Assembly (NCBI RefSeq): GCF_001687365.1
Contig: NZ_LGLV01000014.1
Span: 62,001 to 126,000, forward strand
Length of the DNA stretch: 64,000 nt
Source: Pararhizobium polonicum
GTDB lineage: Bacteria > Pseudomonadota > Alphaproteobacteria > Rhizobiales > Rhizobiaceae
Direction of reading: 5' to 3'
Positions within the stretch are counted from its first letter, which is position 1; the number at the start of each line of letters is the position of its first letter. Below, piece by piece: positions 8,629 through 17,468 of the stretch. A program made the translations under genes and the position numbers. The notes under the pieces are model-generated. The model was not told the DNA's origin and ran no database searches. It saw only the letters and a list, made by a program, of their open reading frames with translations.

Positions 8629-10078
8629 CACGACCAGCAGCGCAAAGCCGCGCAAACCGCTTCTTCTCAACGCCTTCACGATGAATGCCGTCAGCCACGT
8701 GGCCTATGGTTTGTGGCGGCATCCGCGGGATCAGCACTATCGCCATACCGATCTGGACTATTGGCAGGAATTCGGCCGGCTGCTGGATGGATCCGGGTTC
8801 GACAACCTGTTCATCGCCGATGCGCTCGGCCTGCTTGACACCTATGCCGGCAATGCGGGGGCATCGCTGGCGCTTGGCGTGCAATCGCCCCTGACGGATC
8901 CGCTGCTTATCGCCTCCGGCATTGCGGCGGTCACGCAAAAACTCGGGATCACCATCACGGTCTCCACCACCTATGAACACCCCTGGCTTCTGGCCCGCAA
9001 GTTCACAACACTCGACCACGTGTCGGACGGGCGGATCGGCTGGAACATCGTCACCTCCCAGCTCGAAAGCGCCGCGCGCAATCTCGGTCTCGACACCCAG
9101 CTCGACCACGATCTCCGCTACGATCGCGCCGACGAGTTCCTCGACGTGGCCTACAAGCTTTGGCTGTCGTCCTGGGAAGATGGCGCAGCCGTCCGCGACA
9201 AGGGCAGCGAGGCCAACCCCGAAGGCCTGTTTACCGATCCGGCCAAGGTCCATCCGATCGATCATACCGGCCGCTTTTTCAGCGTGCCCGGTCCCTTCAT
9301 CGCGGAACCAAGTCCGCAACGGGTGCCGCTTCTCACACAGGCCGGCGGCTCACCGCGCGGCACCGCGTTTGCCGCCCGCCATGCCGAAGTGATCTTCGTC
9401 GTCGGCGCCGACGACGCGGCGCTCAAGCGGAATATCGAGCGCGTCAAGACCCTGGCGGCAGCCGAAGGGAGAGCGCCGGACGCCATCAAATTCGTCACGG
9501 TCGTATCCGTCGTGACCGGGGAAACAGACGAGGAAGCCGAGGCCAAGCTCGAGGAATATCGCGGCTACTTCGATTTCGAGGGGGCCGTCGTGCATTATGC
9601 GGCCTCTACAAATGTCGACTTTTCCGTCTATGGCCCCGAAACGCCGATCCGCTATATCGACACCCATTCCGGCCGCGGATTGCTCGGCATGTATGCCAAG
9701 GAGGAAACCGGACGCGAATGGACGCTGCGCGACGCGCTGGCACCGGCCCACGGCCTTGGCCGCGCCCGGCTTTTCGTCGGAAGCGGCAAGACGGTTGCGG
9801 ACGCGCTGGACCGCTGGATCGATGCGACGGGCCTCGATGGCCTCAATATTCTGCATATGGTGAGCCCGGACACGTTTTCCGATTTCATCACCCATGTCGT
9901 TCCGGAGCTGCGCAAGCTCGGCCGCATACGGCCTGATGACGGCCCCACCACCTTGCGCAGCCGGATGTTCGGCCAGGAAAGCGCGCTCCCTGCGGCGCAT
10001 CATCCGGCACACCGTCTTGCCCGAACACCGGCGGTCGATAGGCGCGATCCGGCTCCTTCCAAGGGAGCAGCAGCGTGA
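8621..10078 (+). CDS. NtaA/SnaA/DszA-family FMN-dependent monooxygenase (copy 1)
   Basis: A class C flavin monooxygenase of the bacterial luciferase-like fold (485 residues). The family uses FMNH2 from a separate reductase and O2 to oxidise nitrilotriacetate, dibenzothiophene sulfone and similar compounds. Typical segments are GLWRHP near the N-terminus, GFDNLFIADALG, TVSTTYEHPWLLARKF and GWNIVTSQLESAARNLG. The start overlaps the ATPase gene by eight bases. It is followed with GTGA overlap by a DszC-like enzyme, and a closely similar pair follows. No flavin reductase is encoded nearby, so reduced flavin must come from elsewhere. The substrate is unknown. Confidence 0.88.
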   Translation: MSDTTSSAKPRKPLLLNAFTMNAVSHVAYGLWRHPRDQHYRHTDLDYWQEFGRLLDGSGFDNLFIADALGLLDTYAGNAGASLALGVQSPLTDPLLIASGIAAVTQKLGITITVSTTYEHPWLLARKFTTLDHVSDGRIGWNIVTSQLESAARNLGLDTQLDHDLRYDRADEFLDVAYKLWLSSWEDGAAVRDKGSEANPEGLFTDPAKVHPIDHTGRFFSVPGPFIAEPSPQRVPLLTQAGGSPRGTAFAARHAEVIFVVGADDAALKRNIERVKTLAAAEGRAPDAIKFVTVVSVVTGETDEEAEAKLEEYRGYFDFEGAVVHYAASTNVDFSVYGPETPIRYIDTHSGRGLLGMYAKEETGREWTLRDALAPAHGLGRARLFVGSGKTVADALDRWIDATGLDGLNILHMVSPDTFSDFITHVVPELRKLGRIRPDDGPTTLRSRMFGQESALPAAHHPAHRLARTPAVDRRDPAPSKGAAA

Positions 10079-11307
10079 CCGACCAGAATATCAAGACGAC
10101 GGCCGGCAACCTGACCGAATGGCTGGCCCGCACCGCGGCGGTTGGCGCGGAACTGGACAAGACCGCGGTGGAGCGCGACACAGCCGGTCGTGACCCCGTT
10201 GCCGAAATCGAACTGCTGCGCCGTGCCGGACTGCTGACCATTGCAATCCCACGACGGTTCGGTGGCGGCGGTGCTACCGCCTCGGACATCCTGCGGGTCA
10301 TCCGCCAGCTGGCCGAGGCGGATACCTCGATCGCACAGATCCTCGCCTATCACCTGTTCGGCAGCCGCATCGGCCTCGAAGGGGAAAACACAGCCTTGCG
10401 CGATAAGCGTCTCGAGGGGCTGCTCACCAAGGGCTGGTTTCACGCCGGCATTGCCCAGGCCGCCTATCCGCCTCTCATCGAAGCCAAGAATGAGGGCGAT
10501 GCTTTCGTGCTGAACGGCACCAAATCCTTTACCTCCGGTGCGGCTGTAGCCGACAGCTTGCAGGTCTGGGTACGCTTTGCCGCGGGCACCGTCGTCGATG
10601 GCGCGGATGTCTCGCATTTTATCGGGCAATTCATTGTCGACAATCCGACGGCCGGCCTGACCTTCGGGGGCGACTGGGATTCGATCGGGCAACGATTGAC
10701 CGTCAGCGGCTCGGCACGGCTGGACAATGTCCGCGTCACCCGCACCGATCTGGTCGGTTTCTATTCCGAAGAGACCAAACAACCACCCAACGTCACAGTC
10801 CACGTGCCGGTAATCCAGCTCGCTTTTACCGAGCTCTACATCGGCGCGGCCAAGGGCGCGCTGAAGGCTGCGCGCAACTACATCCGGACGGAAGGCCGCC
10901 CATGGGTCACCTCGGGCTACGAGCGTGCCGGCGATGACACGCTGATCATGGACCGCATTGGAACGCTTTCCGCCCGGCTCGCTGCGGCAGAGGCGCTTGC
11001 CGATGCCGCCGGTGTCCGTTCGGATGCAGCCATCGCCCAAGGCAAGGAACTGACCGAAACCGGTCGCGGCGAAGTTGCCATCATCGCCTATCAGGCGAAG
11101 ATCATTGCTCACGAGACCGCGCTGGACGTTACCTCACGCGTCTTCGAGTTGATGGGCGCGCGTGCCGCCGCGCGCAAATACGGCTTCGACCGTTTCTGGC
11201 GCAACGTGCGCACCCATACGCTGCACGACCCCATTCATTACAAAGTGCAGGAGGTCGGAGATTTCGTCCTCAACGATCGTTTCCCGCAACCCGACTATTA
11301 TCGCTGA
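10075..11307 (+). CDS. DszC/SfnB-like acyl-CoA dehydrogenase-fold monooxygenase (copy 1)
   Basis: A flavoprotein with the acyl-CoA dehydrogenase fold (410 residues), of the branch that includes DszC and SfnB rather than fatty-acid enzymes. The C-terminal FWRNVRTHTLHDPIHYK motif near 370-390 marks this branch. The middle has GDWDSIGQRLTVSGSARLDNV, the family's substrate/flavin region. Such enzymes use FMNH2 and O2 to oxidise sulfur or nitrogen heteroatoms. The GTG start has AGGGAG five bases upstream and overlaps the previous stop. Pairing with a DszA-type enzyme suggests sequential oxidation of one substrate. An ordinary dehydrogenase is possible but less likely. Confidence 0.85.
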   Translation: MTDQNIKTTAGNLTEWLARTAAVGAELDKTAVERDTAGRDPVAEIELLRRAGLLTIAIPRRFGGGGATASDILRVIRQLAEADTSIAQILAYHLFGSRIGLEGENTALRDKRLEGLLTKGWFHAGIAQAAYPPLIEAKNEGDAFVLNGTKSFTSGAAVADSLQVWVRFAAGTVVDGADVSHFIGQFIVDNPTAGLTFGGDWDSIGQRLTVSGSARLDNVRVTRTDLVGFYSEETKQPPNVTVHVPVIQLAFTELYIGAAKGALKAARNYIRTEGRPWVTSGYERAGDDTLIMDRIGTLSARLAAAEALADAAGVRSDAAIAQGKELTETGRGEVAIIAYQAKIIAHETALDVTSRVFELMGARAAARKYGFDRFWRNVRTHTLHDPIHYKVQEVGDFVLNDRFPQPDYYR

Positions 11308-11317
11308 GAGGCCGGAA

Positions 11318-12760
11318 ATGAGCCAGTCGCAACAGAAAAAACCTATCGTCCTCAATGGCTTCGCGATGACGGTGCCGGCCCACGTCTCGGCCGGCGTCTG
11401 GCGTCATCCGTCCGATCGATCCCATGACTACACCAAGCTCTCCTACTGGACCGGGCTTGCGAGGCTGCTCGATGAAGGCGGTTTCGACAATCTTTTCATT
11501 GCCGATGCGCTGGGACCGCTCGACGTTTTCGGTGGCACCCCCGATGCTGCGCTGCGGACCGCCGCGCAGCAGCCGCTGAACGACCCCCTGGTTCTTGTCG
11601 CCGCCATGGCAGGCGCAACACGCCGTCTTGGTTTCGGCATAACGGTCTCCACCACCTACGAGCAGCCCTATCTTCTGGCGCGCAAGTTCTCGACGCTCGA
11701 TCACCTGACCAAGGGCCGCATCGCCTGGAACGTCGTGACCTCCATTCTGGAATCGGCGGCGCGCAATCTGGGCCACGACCAGCAGATGGAGCACAACACG
11801 CGATACGACTATGCACAGGAGTTCCTCGAAGTTGCCTACAAGCTATGGGAAGGCTCCTGGGAAGACGATGCTCTGGTGCGCGACCGCAAGGCCGGGCTTT
11901 ACACCGACCCGAGCAAGGTTCATCCCATCTTGCATGAAGGCAGGTTCTTCAAAGTGCCGGATGCGCATGTCACCGCACCCTCGCCGCAGCGTACACCGCT
12001 GATTTTTCAGGCCGGTACCTCGCCCCGCGGGCGTGAATTCGCGGCACGCAATGCCGAGGTGGTTTTTCTGGGGGGCACCAATCCCGCGCAGATCCGCGCC
12101 TCGGTCGACGCGATCCGTGCACGCGCCGTCGAACTCGGCCGCAGGGCGGACAGCCTGAGATTCATCACCGCTATCGCGGCAATTCCCGGCGAGACCGAGG
12201 CTGAAGCCCAGGCGAAATACCAGGACTACCTGAAGTACACCAGCATCGAGGCGGCACTTGCGCTCTTCTCGGCCTGGACCGGCGTCGATTGGGCGCAATA
12301 CGATCTCGACCAGCCGCTGGAATATATCGAAACCAATGCCGGACGTTCGGCTCTGCGCGGTTTGACCGCGAAAGACTCGGAGCGCCGCTGGACGGTGCGC
12401 GATATTGCCGAGTACATCGGGGTCGGTGGCATCCATCCGAAGCTGATCGGCACCGGCGCACAGATCGCCGACCAGATGGAGGAACTGGCTGAAGCGGCCG
12501 GCGTCGATGGTTTCAATATCGCCTATGCCGTCAGTCCCGGTTCGTTCGAGGATTTCATCCGCCATGTCATTCCGGAATTGCGCGCCCGTGGACGTCTGAC
12601 GGCGGAAGGTTCCGGGCGGACGCTGCGTGGCCGCCTGATCGGTACCGATCGTCTGGGCGAAGATCACCCGGGGGCCGCCTTCCGTTCGATCCGCAACGGA
12701 CCTTCGGTGCTCGACCAGGACTACCGCGCAGCGACGGCCAAGGAGCGGCAACCGGCATGA
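11318..12760 (+). CDS. NtaA/SnaA/DszA-family FMN-dependent monooxygenase (copy 2)
   Basis: A second luciferase-like flavin monooxygenase (480 residues), clearly related to the copy at 8621. Shared segments include FDNLFIADALG, TVSTTYEQPYLLARKFSTLDH, ESAARNLG and EFLEVAYKLWEGSWED. The ATG follows the upstream stop by 10 bases and has a purine-rich ribosome site (GAGAGGCCGGA). Divergence throughout the chain argues for an old duplication with separate substrates or successive steps, not a recent copy. It acts in the cytosol with FMNH2 from an unidentified reductase. Confidence 0.88.
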   Translation: MSQSQQKKPIVLNGFAMTVPAHVSAGVWRHPSDRSHDYTKLSYWTGLARLLDEGGFDNLFIADALGPLDVFGGTPDAALRTAAQQPLNDPLVLVAAMAGATRRLGFGITVSTTYEQPYLLARKFSTLDHLTKGRIAWNVVTSILESAARNLGHDQQMEHNTRYDYAQEFLEVAYKLWEGSWEDDALVRDRKAGLYTDPSKVHPILHEGRFFKVPDAHVTAPSPQRTPLIFQAGTSPRGREFAARNAEVVFLGGTNPAQIRASVDAIRARAVELGRRADSLRFITAIAAIPGETEAEAQAKYQDYLKYTSIEAALALFSAWTGVDWAQYDLDQPLEYIETNAGRSALRGLTAKDSERRWTVRDIAEYIGVGGIHPKLIGTGAQIADQMEELAEAAGVDGFNIAYAVSPGSFEDFIRHVIPELRARGRLTAEGSGRTLRGRLIGTDRLGEDHPGAAFRSIRNGPSVLDQDYRAATAKERQPA

Positions 12761-12894
12761 GCGGCGCTATCCGTTGCGGTTTCGATCACGTCATCCTGCC
12801 GGGCCAGCCTCATCCCGAGGCGGTCCGGCATTTTGGCGAGGGGACTACTGCGCGGTTGCGCACCGACGGCCGTCTCGCACCATTCTCCCCATGA
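12757..12894 (+). CDS. Possible 45-residue small protein bridging two genes
   Basis: A short reading frame starts in an ATGA overlap with the monooxygenase stop. It ends in another ATGA overlap with an ATG (12891) in frame with the next enzyme. It begins MSGAIRCGFDHVILP and has no recognisable domain. It fills the only gap of this size in an otherwise tightly coupled operon. It may be translated only to carry ribosomes across the gap, or may be the remains of a lost gene. No independent evidence shows a functional product. Confidence 0.3.
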   Translation: MSGAIRCGFDHVILPGQPHPEAVRHFGEGTTARLRTDGRLAPFSP

Positions 12895-12911
12895 ACTCCA
12901 AGGACATTCCA

Positions 12912-14159
12912 ATGACTTCGCAAAATACAGGCGCCCATGCGGCGGACCTCTATGCCGGCATTCCCGAAGCCGAATTCGACCTCTGGAAGGCCAAGGCGCG
13001 CACGGTGGCAGACGAGCTCGCCCGCACCATCATTGCGCGCGATCAGGCCAACAAGGACCCGCACGAAGAAATCAAACTGCTGCGCGAGGCCGGGCTGCTC
13101 GGCCTTGCCGCGCCGCGCTCGCTTGGCGGCACGGGCGCAAGTCTGCTGCAGGCCATGGAGATCGTCCGCATCATTTCCGAGGCCGATGGTTCCATCGGGC
13201 AGCTCATCGCCTATCACTATTCGAATGGCGTCTGGACATATATTCTCGGCACGCCGGCGCAGTGGAAGGACACGATCCGTCATGTGGCAAAGGACGGCTG
13301 GTTCCAGGGCGGGGTTTCCAACCCGCGCGACCAGTGGTCCGAGATCGAGACGCGTGACGGCCGTTGGTTCATCTCCGGCAAACGCACCTTCGCGACGGGC
13401 ACCGCGATTTCCCAGATTATAACGATCAGCCTCTGGCATCAGGGTAAACGGGTCCATTACCAGGTCCCGACGAACCGTGAAGGCATCTCCTTTGGAGACG
13501 ACTGGGACAATCTCGGCCAGCGTCTCACCGCCTCGGGCTCGGTCACGTTCAACGACGTCGAGCTGTTCGAACACGAGCGCCTCTCCGGCCTCGACGACTG
13601 GCCCGGCGATGCAAACCAGCGCGACGGTCTGCGTCCGATCTTCAGCCAGATCATTTTCGCACACTTCTATCTCGGCATCGCCGAAGGCGCGCTGAAGGCG
13701 GCCGAGGCCTATGTGCGCGAGCAGGGACGGCCCTGGCCGGAATCCGGCCTGCAATCTGCCGTCGACGACCCCTACAATCTTGCCATTCTCGGCCGTCTTT
13801 CCGCCCGTATCGAGGCCGGCATTGCCCTGGCTGATCGGGCAACGGCCGCCTTCGAGAAAGCCCTGTTCCAGGGTCCTGCCCTTGCGGTCGAGGCTTGGGG
13901 CCGCCTTGCCGTGCTGATCGACCAGGCCAAGGTCGTTGCAAACGATGTCACGCTGGAGACCACTGCAAAGATCTTCGAGGTGACGGGCGGACGCTCCACC
14001 GCCAACAAGTGGGGCTTGGATCATTTCTGGCGCAATGCCCGCACCCATACGGTCCACGATCCGGTCTCCTATCGCGCCCGCGAGATCGGACACGCCAGAC
14101 TGACTCAGTCCTGGCCGCAGCCGCGAGTTTACACCGAGCCGCCAAAGGCCAAGCCATGA
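12912..14159 (+). CDS. DszC/SfnB-like acyl-CoA dehydrogenase-fold monooxygenase (copy 2)
   Basis: A 415-residue flavoprotein of the same branch as the copy at 10075, ending with the same FWRNARTHTVHDPVSYR motif. GDDWDNLGQRLTASGSVTFNDV matches the corresponding segment of copy 1. The start at 12912 is chosen because AAGGA lies seven bases upstream and it gives an N-terminus matching copy 1; an in-frame ATG at 12891 lacks a ribosome site. The stop overlaps the acetyltransferase start (ATGA). Together with the preceding monooxygenase it forms the second DszA-DszC-like pair of the operon. Confidence 0.84.
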   Translation: MTSQNTGAHAADLYAGIPEAEFDLWKAKARTVADELARTIIARDQANKDPHEEIKLLREAGLLGLAAPRSLGGTGASLLQAMEIVRIISEADGSIGQLIAYHYSNGVWTYILGTPAQWKDTIRHVAKDGWFQGGVSNPRDQWSEIETRDGRWFISGKRTFATGTAISQIITISLWHQGKRVHYQVPTNREGISFGDDWDNLGQRLTASGSVTFNDVELFEHERLSGLDDWPGDANQRDGLRPIFSQIIFAHFYLGIAEGALKAAEAYVREQGRPWPESGLQSAVDDPYNLAILGRLSARIEAGIALADRATAAFEKALFQGPALAVEAWGRLAVLIDQAKVVANDVTLETTAKIFEVTGGRSTANKWGLDHFWRNARTHTVHDPVSYRAREIGHARLTQSWPQPRVYTEPPKAKP

Positions 14160-15385
14160 CGATTTCGCCCGCGGACCTGCAGATCCGCACGATCGAAAGT
14201 CTGGAGGAGCGGCGCCAGGCCTTTGCGCTCTTCCGTCAGGCCATGCTCGGTATTGGGGATATCGGGCGTACCGATCCCGATGCCGAAGCACGCTATCTCG
14301 GTGACGGTCAGCTGTTCGGGGCATTCGATGGCACGGTGCTGCTCGGCACGGTCAACGGGTTTGATTCCGGCATCGCCGTGCCGGGCGGCAAGCGTCTTCG
14401 CCATCTCGGCGTAACCCATGTCGGCGTCGCCCCGCAGGCGACCCGCCGGGGCGTTGCCCGCCAGTTGCTTGTCACGCAGCTGCGGCATGCTCGCGCTGCA
14501 GGATATGCGGTTGCGGGTTTGCGCGCCTCAGATGCCCGTATTTATGAACGTTATGGTTATGGGGTGGCGTCCTGGTCGGTGCGTCATGAGCTTGATCTTA
14601 CCCGCACGGAACTTGCGGTAGGCACGCCACGCGAGGAGCTCCGGCCTGTCGATGCCACCGAAAGTTTCCCGCTGTTCCGCCGTATAGTCGACAGCGAGCC
14701 CTCCCCGAGGGCCGCAACGGTGACGCGTTGGGACGGCTGGTGGACCATCCAGGCGTTTCGAACGCGACATGGCGCACTCCCCCATCACGCGGTCGTTTAC
14801 GGCGCGGAAGGCAGCGAACGCGGTTATCTGCGTTTTCACACCGAAGCCTCCGACAACTGGTTCACCTCGCAATCCAGAACCATCATCGTCGACGATCTTG
14901 TCGCCCATGATGGGGAAGCCTGGCGGGCCTTGATCGGCCACCTGTTCGCACAGGACATTCTGCATCGCGCCATTTTCCCCTCGCGTCCGGTCGATGATCC
15001 GTTGCCTCTGTTGCTCAAGGATCCGCGTGCGCTCACGGTTTCCGGCCTGCGAGACGAAAGCTGGGTTCGTCCCCTCGATCTCGAAACGCTGCTTGCCGCC
15101 CGTCCGCTTGCTCACGGCCGCCCGGTGGTGATCGAGGTGCAAGATCCGATCCTGCCCGAAAATTCAGGGCGCTGGCTCCTTGGCGATGGGCATCCTGCAC
15201 GCAGTAACCGGCCAGCGGATGCGCGTCTTGCGATCGGCGATCTCGGCGCCCTCATTTTCGGCGCATACACGCCGGCGGCGCTTGACGCGGCGGGCCGTCT
15301 CCAGGGAGCATCGGCGGAAACCATCGCGGCACTCGAGGATTTGCTTCACGTCGACCGAAAACCGCATTCGGGTATTACATTCTGA
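14156..15385 (+). CDS. Eis-like GNAT N-acetyltransferase
   Basis: A 409-residue protein with an N-terminal GNAT domain, a second GNAT-like half and a C-terminal sterol-carrier-like domain, the layout of Eis-type acetyltransferases. The acetyl-CoA binding loop is seen in VGVAPQATRRGVARQLL near residues 86-102, followed by LRASDARIYERYGYG. It is the last gene of the operon, joined by ATGA overlap. Acetylation of an amine-containing substrate or product of the pathway, or detoxification, is a reasonable inference. Eis proteins modify many amines, so the acceptor cannot be named. Confidence 0.82.
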   Translation: MTISPADLQIRTIESLEERRQAFALFRQAMLGIGDIGRTDPDAEARYLGDGQLFGAFDGTVLLGTVNGFDSGIAVPGGKRLRHLGVTHVGVAPQATRRGVARQLLVTQLRHARAAGYAVAGLRASDARIYERYGYGVASWSVRHELDLTRTELAVGTPREELRPVDATESFPLFRRIVDSEPSPRAATVTRWDGWWTIQAFRTRHGALPHHAVVYGAEGSERGYLRFHTEASDNWFTSQSRTIIVDDLVAHDGEAWRALIGHLFAQDILHRAIFPSRPVDDPLPLLLKDPRALTVSGLRDESWVRPLDLETLLAARPLAHGRPVVIEVQDPILPENSGRWLLGDGHPARSNRPADARLAIGDLGALIFGAYTPAALDAAGRLQGASAETIAALEDLLHVDRKPHSGITF

Positions 15386-15474
15386 GGCCGGATCCTGGTT
15401 GCGACGGGGAGACCGGGATGAGATCGACCATGCTGACCGGGATAGCCCATGCGGTGGAAGCCATAACCGCTTCG

Positions 15475-17121
15475 TTACGGCACAGCCGTTCGAAGGCGGC
15501 TCTCGATCAGCAGCCCGCTCGCATCCATAATCGGGTGCGCCACAGAGACGATGTGCGCATTGATCCGCTTCAAGTCCCGAAGTATGTCGAGATGAAGCGA
15601 GCTGGTCTGCAAACTATCCGTCCTGCCGTCGCGCAGGCGCGCGAAATGGCGTTCGGAGGATTGTTTCTCAAGCAGACGAACCTCGACCTTCACCTCCATC
15701 AGCTGGCGCGCAAGATCGGCGTCGCGCGTAACGAAGATCGTCTGCGCAATGCGCAGATTGTCAATCGTCATCTCAAAAAGCGTCTGGAGCTCCAGATAGC
15801 CGGCCTCGGAGAATTTCAGGCCAAGCGAAACCTTCTTGTTAACCTGTTCCAGCAATCCCTTTTCGATGATGTCGCCGATATGTTCCAGGTTGATGGCATA
15901 GTCGATGATGACGATGGAGCGGCGGCCGTTGTCATCGTCCAAACCCTGCCGGCCCAGTTTTGAAAGATAGATCTTGACCTCCTGTTGCAGGCCGTCGACG
16001 CTTTTCTCGAGGGCTGGTATTGTCTTCAGCCGGGTGAGATCATTCTGCTGAAAAGCATCGGAAGCCCGGGTCAGCATACGTTCGATAAGATCGCCAATGC
16101 CCAAAACCTCGCGGGTCGCATTTGCCAGCGCAACGACCGGGGCCGAAAGTGCCTGTTCATCGAGATATTTGGGCCCGTTGTCCTGCTGCGGGGCGTCCGG
16201 CACCAATCGCGGCATGAAGGCGGCGAGCAGCCCGGTCAACGGCCAGGCGACCGCCGCGAGCAGTATGTTGAAGATCAGATGCGCCTCAACCGGCAATTTG
16301 GCCGGTGACAATGGCAGCGTCCCGAGCAGATCGGCGCCGTAGCCCGCGAGCGGCAGGGCAACCAGACAGCCAATCGTCCGCACGATGAGATTTCCCAGCG
16401 TGATACGCCGCGCCGAAGCCGCGCCATCCAGCGTCGCCACGACGGGCGCTATTGCGCCGCCGAGATTGGCACCGAGCACGAGAACGATGATCAGCCCCGC
16501 GGACAGAATACCCGTGGCGGCAAGCGACAGGATGAGAACGACGACCGCCAGGCTCGATGACGACACGAATGCGAGCATGGCCGAGAAAGCCAGCGCGACA
16601 GGCCAGGCATTATCAAGCAACCGGATGAACGCCGCCAGCGCCGGAGAAGCCCGCATCGGTTCCGTCGCATTGCCGAGAAGATGAAGGGAAAGCAGCATCA
16701 GGCCGATCCCGATCAGCGCCGTACCGCCGCCTTGCCGCGCGCTGGTGGCACCCCGATAGAGAATGATGCCCATTAGAATGGCAAGCGGCGACAGCCATTC
16801 GATGCCGGTTGCAACGATCCACGCCGTAACGGCCGTGCCGATATTCGCGCCAAGAAGAACGATCTGCGCCATGCGCGGCTGGACTAGGCTGCGCTCGACG
16901 AACGACGCCACCATGAGCGCGGTCGCGGTTGAACTTTGAAGCGCGACGGTTGCCACAAAACCGGAGATGAAGGCGCGCAGCCCGCTGCGCGTGCCGCTTG
17001 CCAGCCCTGTGCGCAGGCGCGCGCCGAAAGCACGGGAGACACCGTCCTTGACCTGCGCCAGGCCGAACAGGAGAAGCGCCACAGCCCCGAAAAGGTTGAT
17101 CATGACAGCAATGGATTGCAT
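15475..17121 (-). CDS. Na/Pi-cotransporter family protein with PhoU domain (YjbB/NptA type)
   Basis: An inner-membrane phosphate transporter (548 residues) with two Na/Pi-cotransporter repeats and a C-terminal cytoplasmic PhoU-like helical domain (about 340-540). Both repeats show the QSSTATA and SSSSLAVVV motifs (near residues 61-67 and 200). Bacterial members such as E. coli YjbB are reported to export phosphate. The start at 17121 has AAGGA six bases upstream; an in-frame ATG 13 codons earlier has no ribosome site. It is the last gene of the LacI-linked phosphatase operon. Discharge of phosphate released by the operon's phosphatases is inference. Confidence 0.88.
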   Translation of the reverse strand: MQSIAVMINLFGAVALLLFGLAQVKDGVSRAFGARLRTGLASGTRSGLRAFISGFVATVALQSSTATALMVASFVERSLVQPRMAQIVLLGANIGTAVTAWIVATGIEWLSPLAILMGIILYRGATSARQGGGTALIGIGLMLLSLHLLGNATEPMRASPALAAFIRLLDNAWPVALAFSAMLAFVSSSSLAVVVLILSLAATGILSAGLIIVLVLGANLGGAIAPVVATLDGAASARRITLGNLIVRTIGCLVALPLAGYGADLLGTLPLSPAKLPVEAHLIFNILLAAVAWPLTGLLAAFMPRLVPDAPQQDNGPKYLDEQALSAPVVALANATREVLGIGDLIERMLTRASDAFQQNDLTRLKTIPALEKSVDGLQQEVKIYLSKLGRQGLDDDNGRRSIVIIDYAINLEHIGDIIEKGLLEQVNKKVSLGLKFSEAGYLELQTLFEMTIDNLRIAQTIFVTRDADLARQLMEVKVEVRLLEKQSSERHFARLRDGRTDSLQTSSLHLDILRDLKRINAHIVSVAHPIMDASGLLIESRLRTAVP

Positions 17122-17163
17122 GGAACGTCCTTTATCCCCGGCGAAGGCGCGGGTCAGCAACCG

Positions 17164-17466
17164 CTATTCGATGTGCTTCTGACTGTTGGCTGCCCGCCGC
17201 AACTCCTCGCGAAAAAGCCGCCGGTATTCCGAATATTGACGGAAGCCCAGGGTCGCGATCAGCCGCATGACCGATTGCGGCGAAACCCCGGCCTGCACGG
17301 CAACGCGTCGTGCACTTGCAAATGCCACATCGTAAGGATTGGACAGGCAATAGAGCAGGACCTTGCCGAGACAGCCGCGGGGATCGATGCCCTGCCTGTA
17401 CCACGCATGGTTCAACTCGATCAGATCCGAAGGCGGCAAACCGTCGCCCGGTGCGTCGAACGCCAC
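17164..17466 (-). CDS. RpiR-type helix-turn-helix protein lacking the SIS domain
   Basis: A 100-residue protein matching only the N-terminal DNA-binding domain of RpiR/MurR regulators. The diagnostic segment NPYDVAFASARRVAVQAGVS followed by LGFRQYSEYRRLF covers about residues 42-85. Normal family members are about 280 residues with a C-terminal sugar-phosphate-binding SIS domain; here the frame ends with TAG soon after the helix-turn-helix. The GTG start is supported by GGAGGAGG and lies two bases after the phosphoesterase stop. It may be a ligand-independent DNA-binding protein, a partner of another regulator, or a remnant. Its place inside an intact operon favours function. Confidence 0.78.
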   Translation of the reverse strand: MAFDAPGDGLPPSDLIELNHAWYRQGIDPRGCLGKVLLYCLSNPYDVAFASARRVAVQAGVSPQSVMRLIATLGFRQYSEYRRLFREELRRAANSQKHIE

Positions 17467-17468
17467 GA

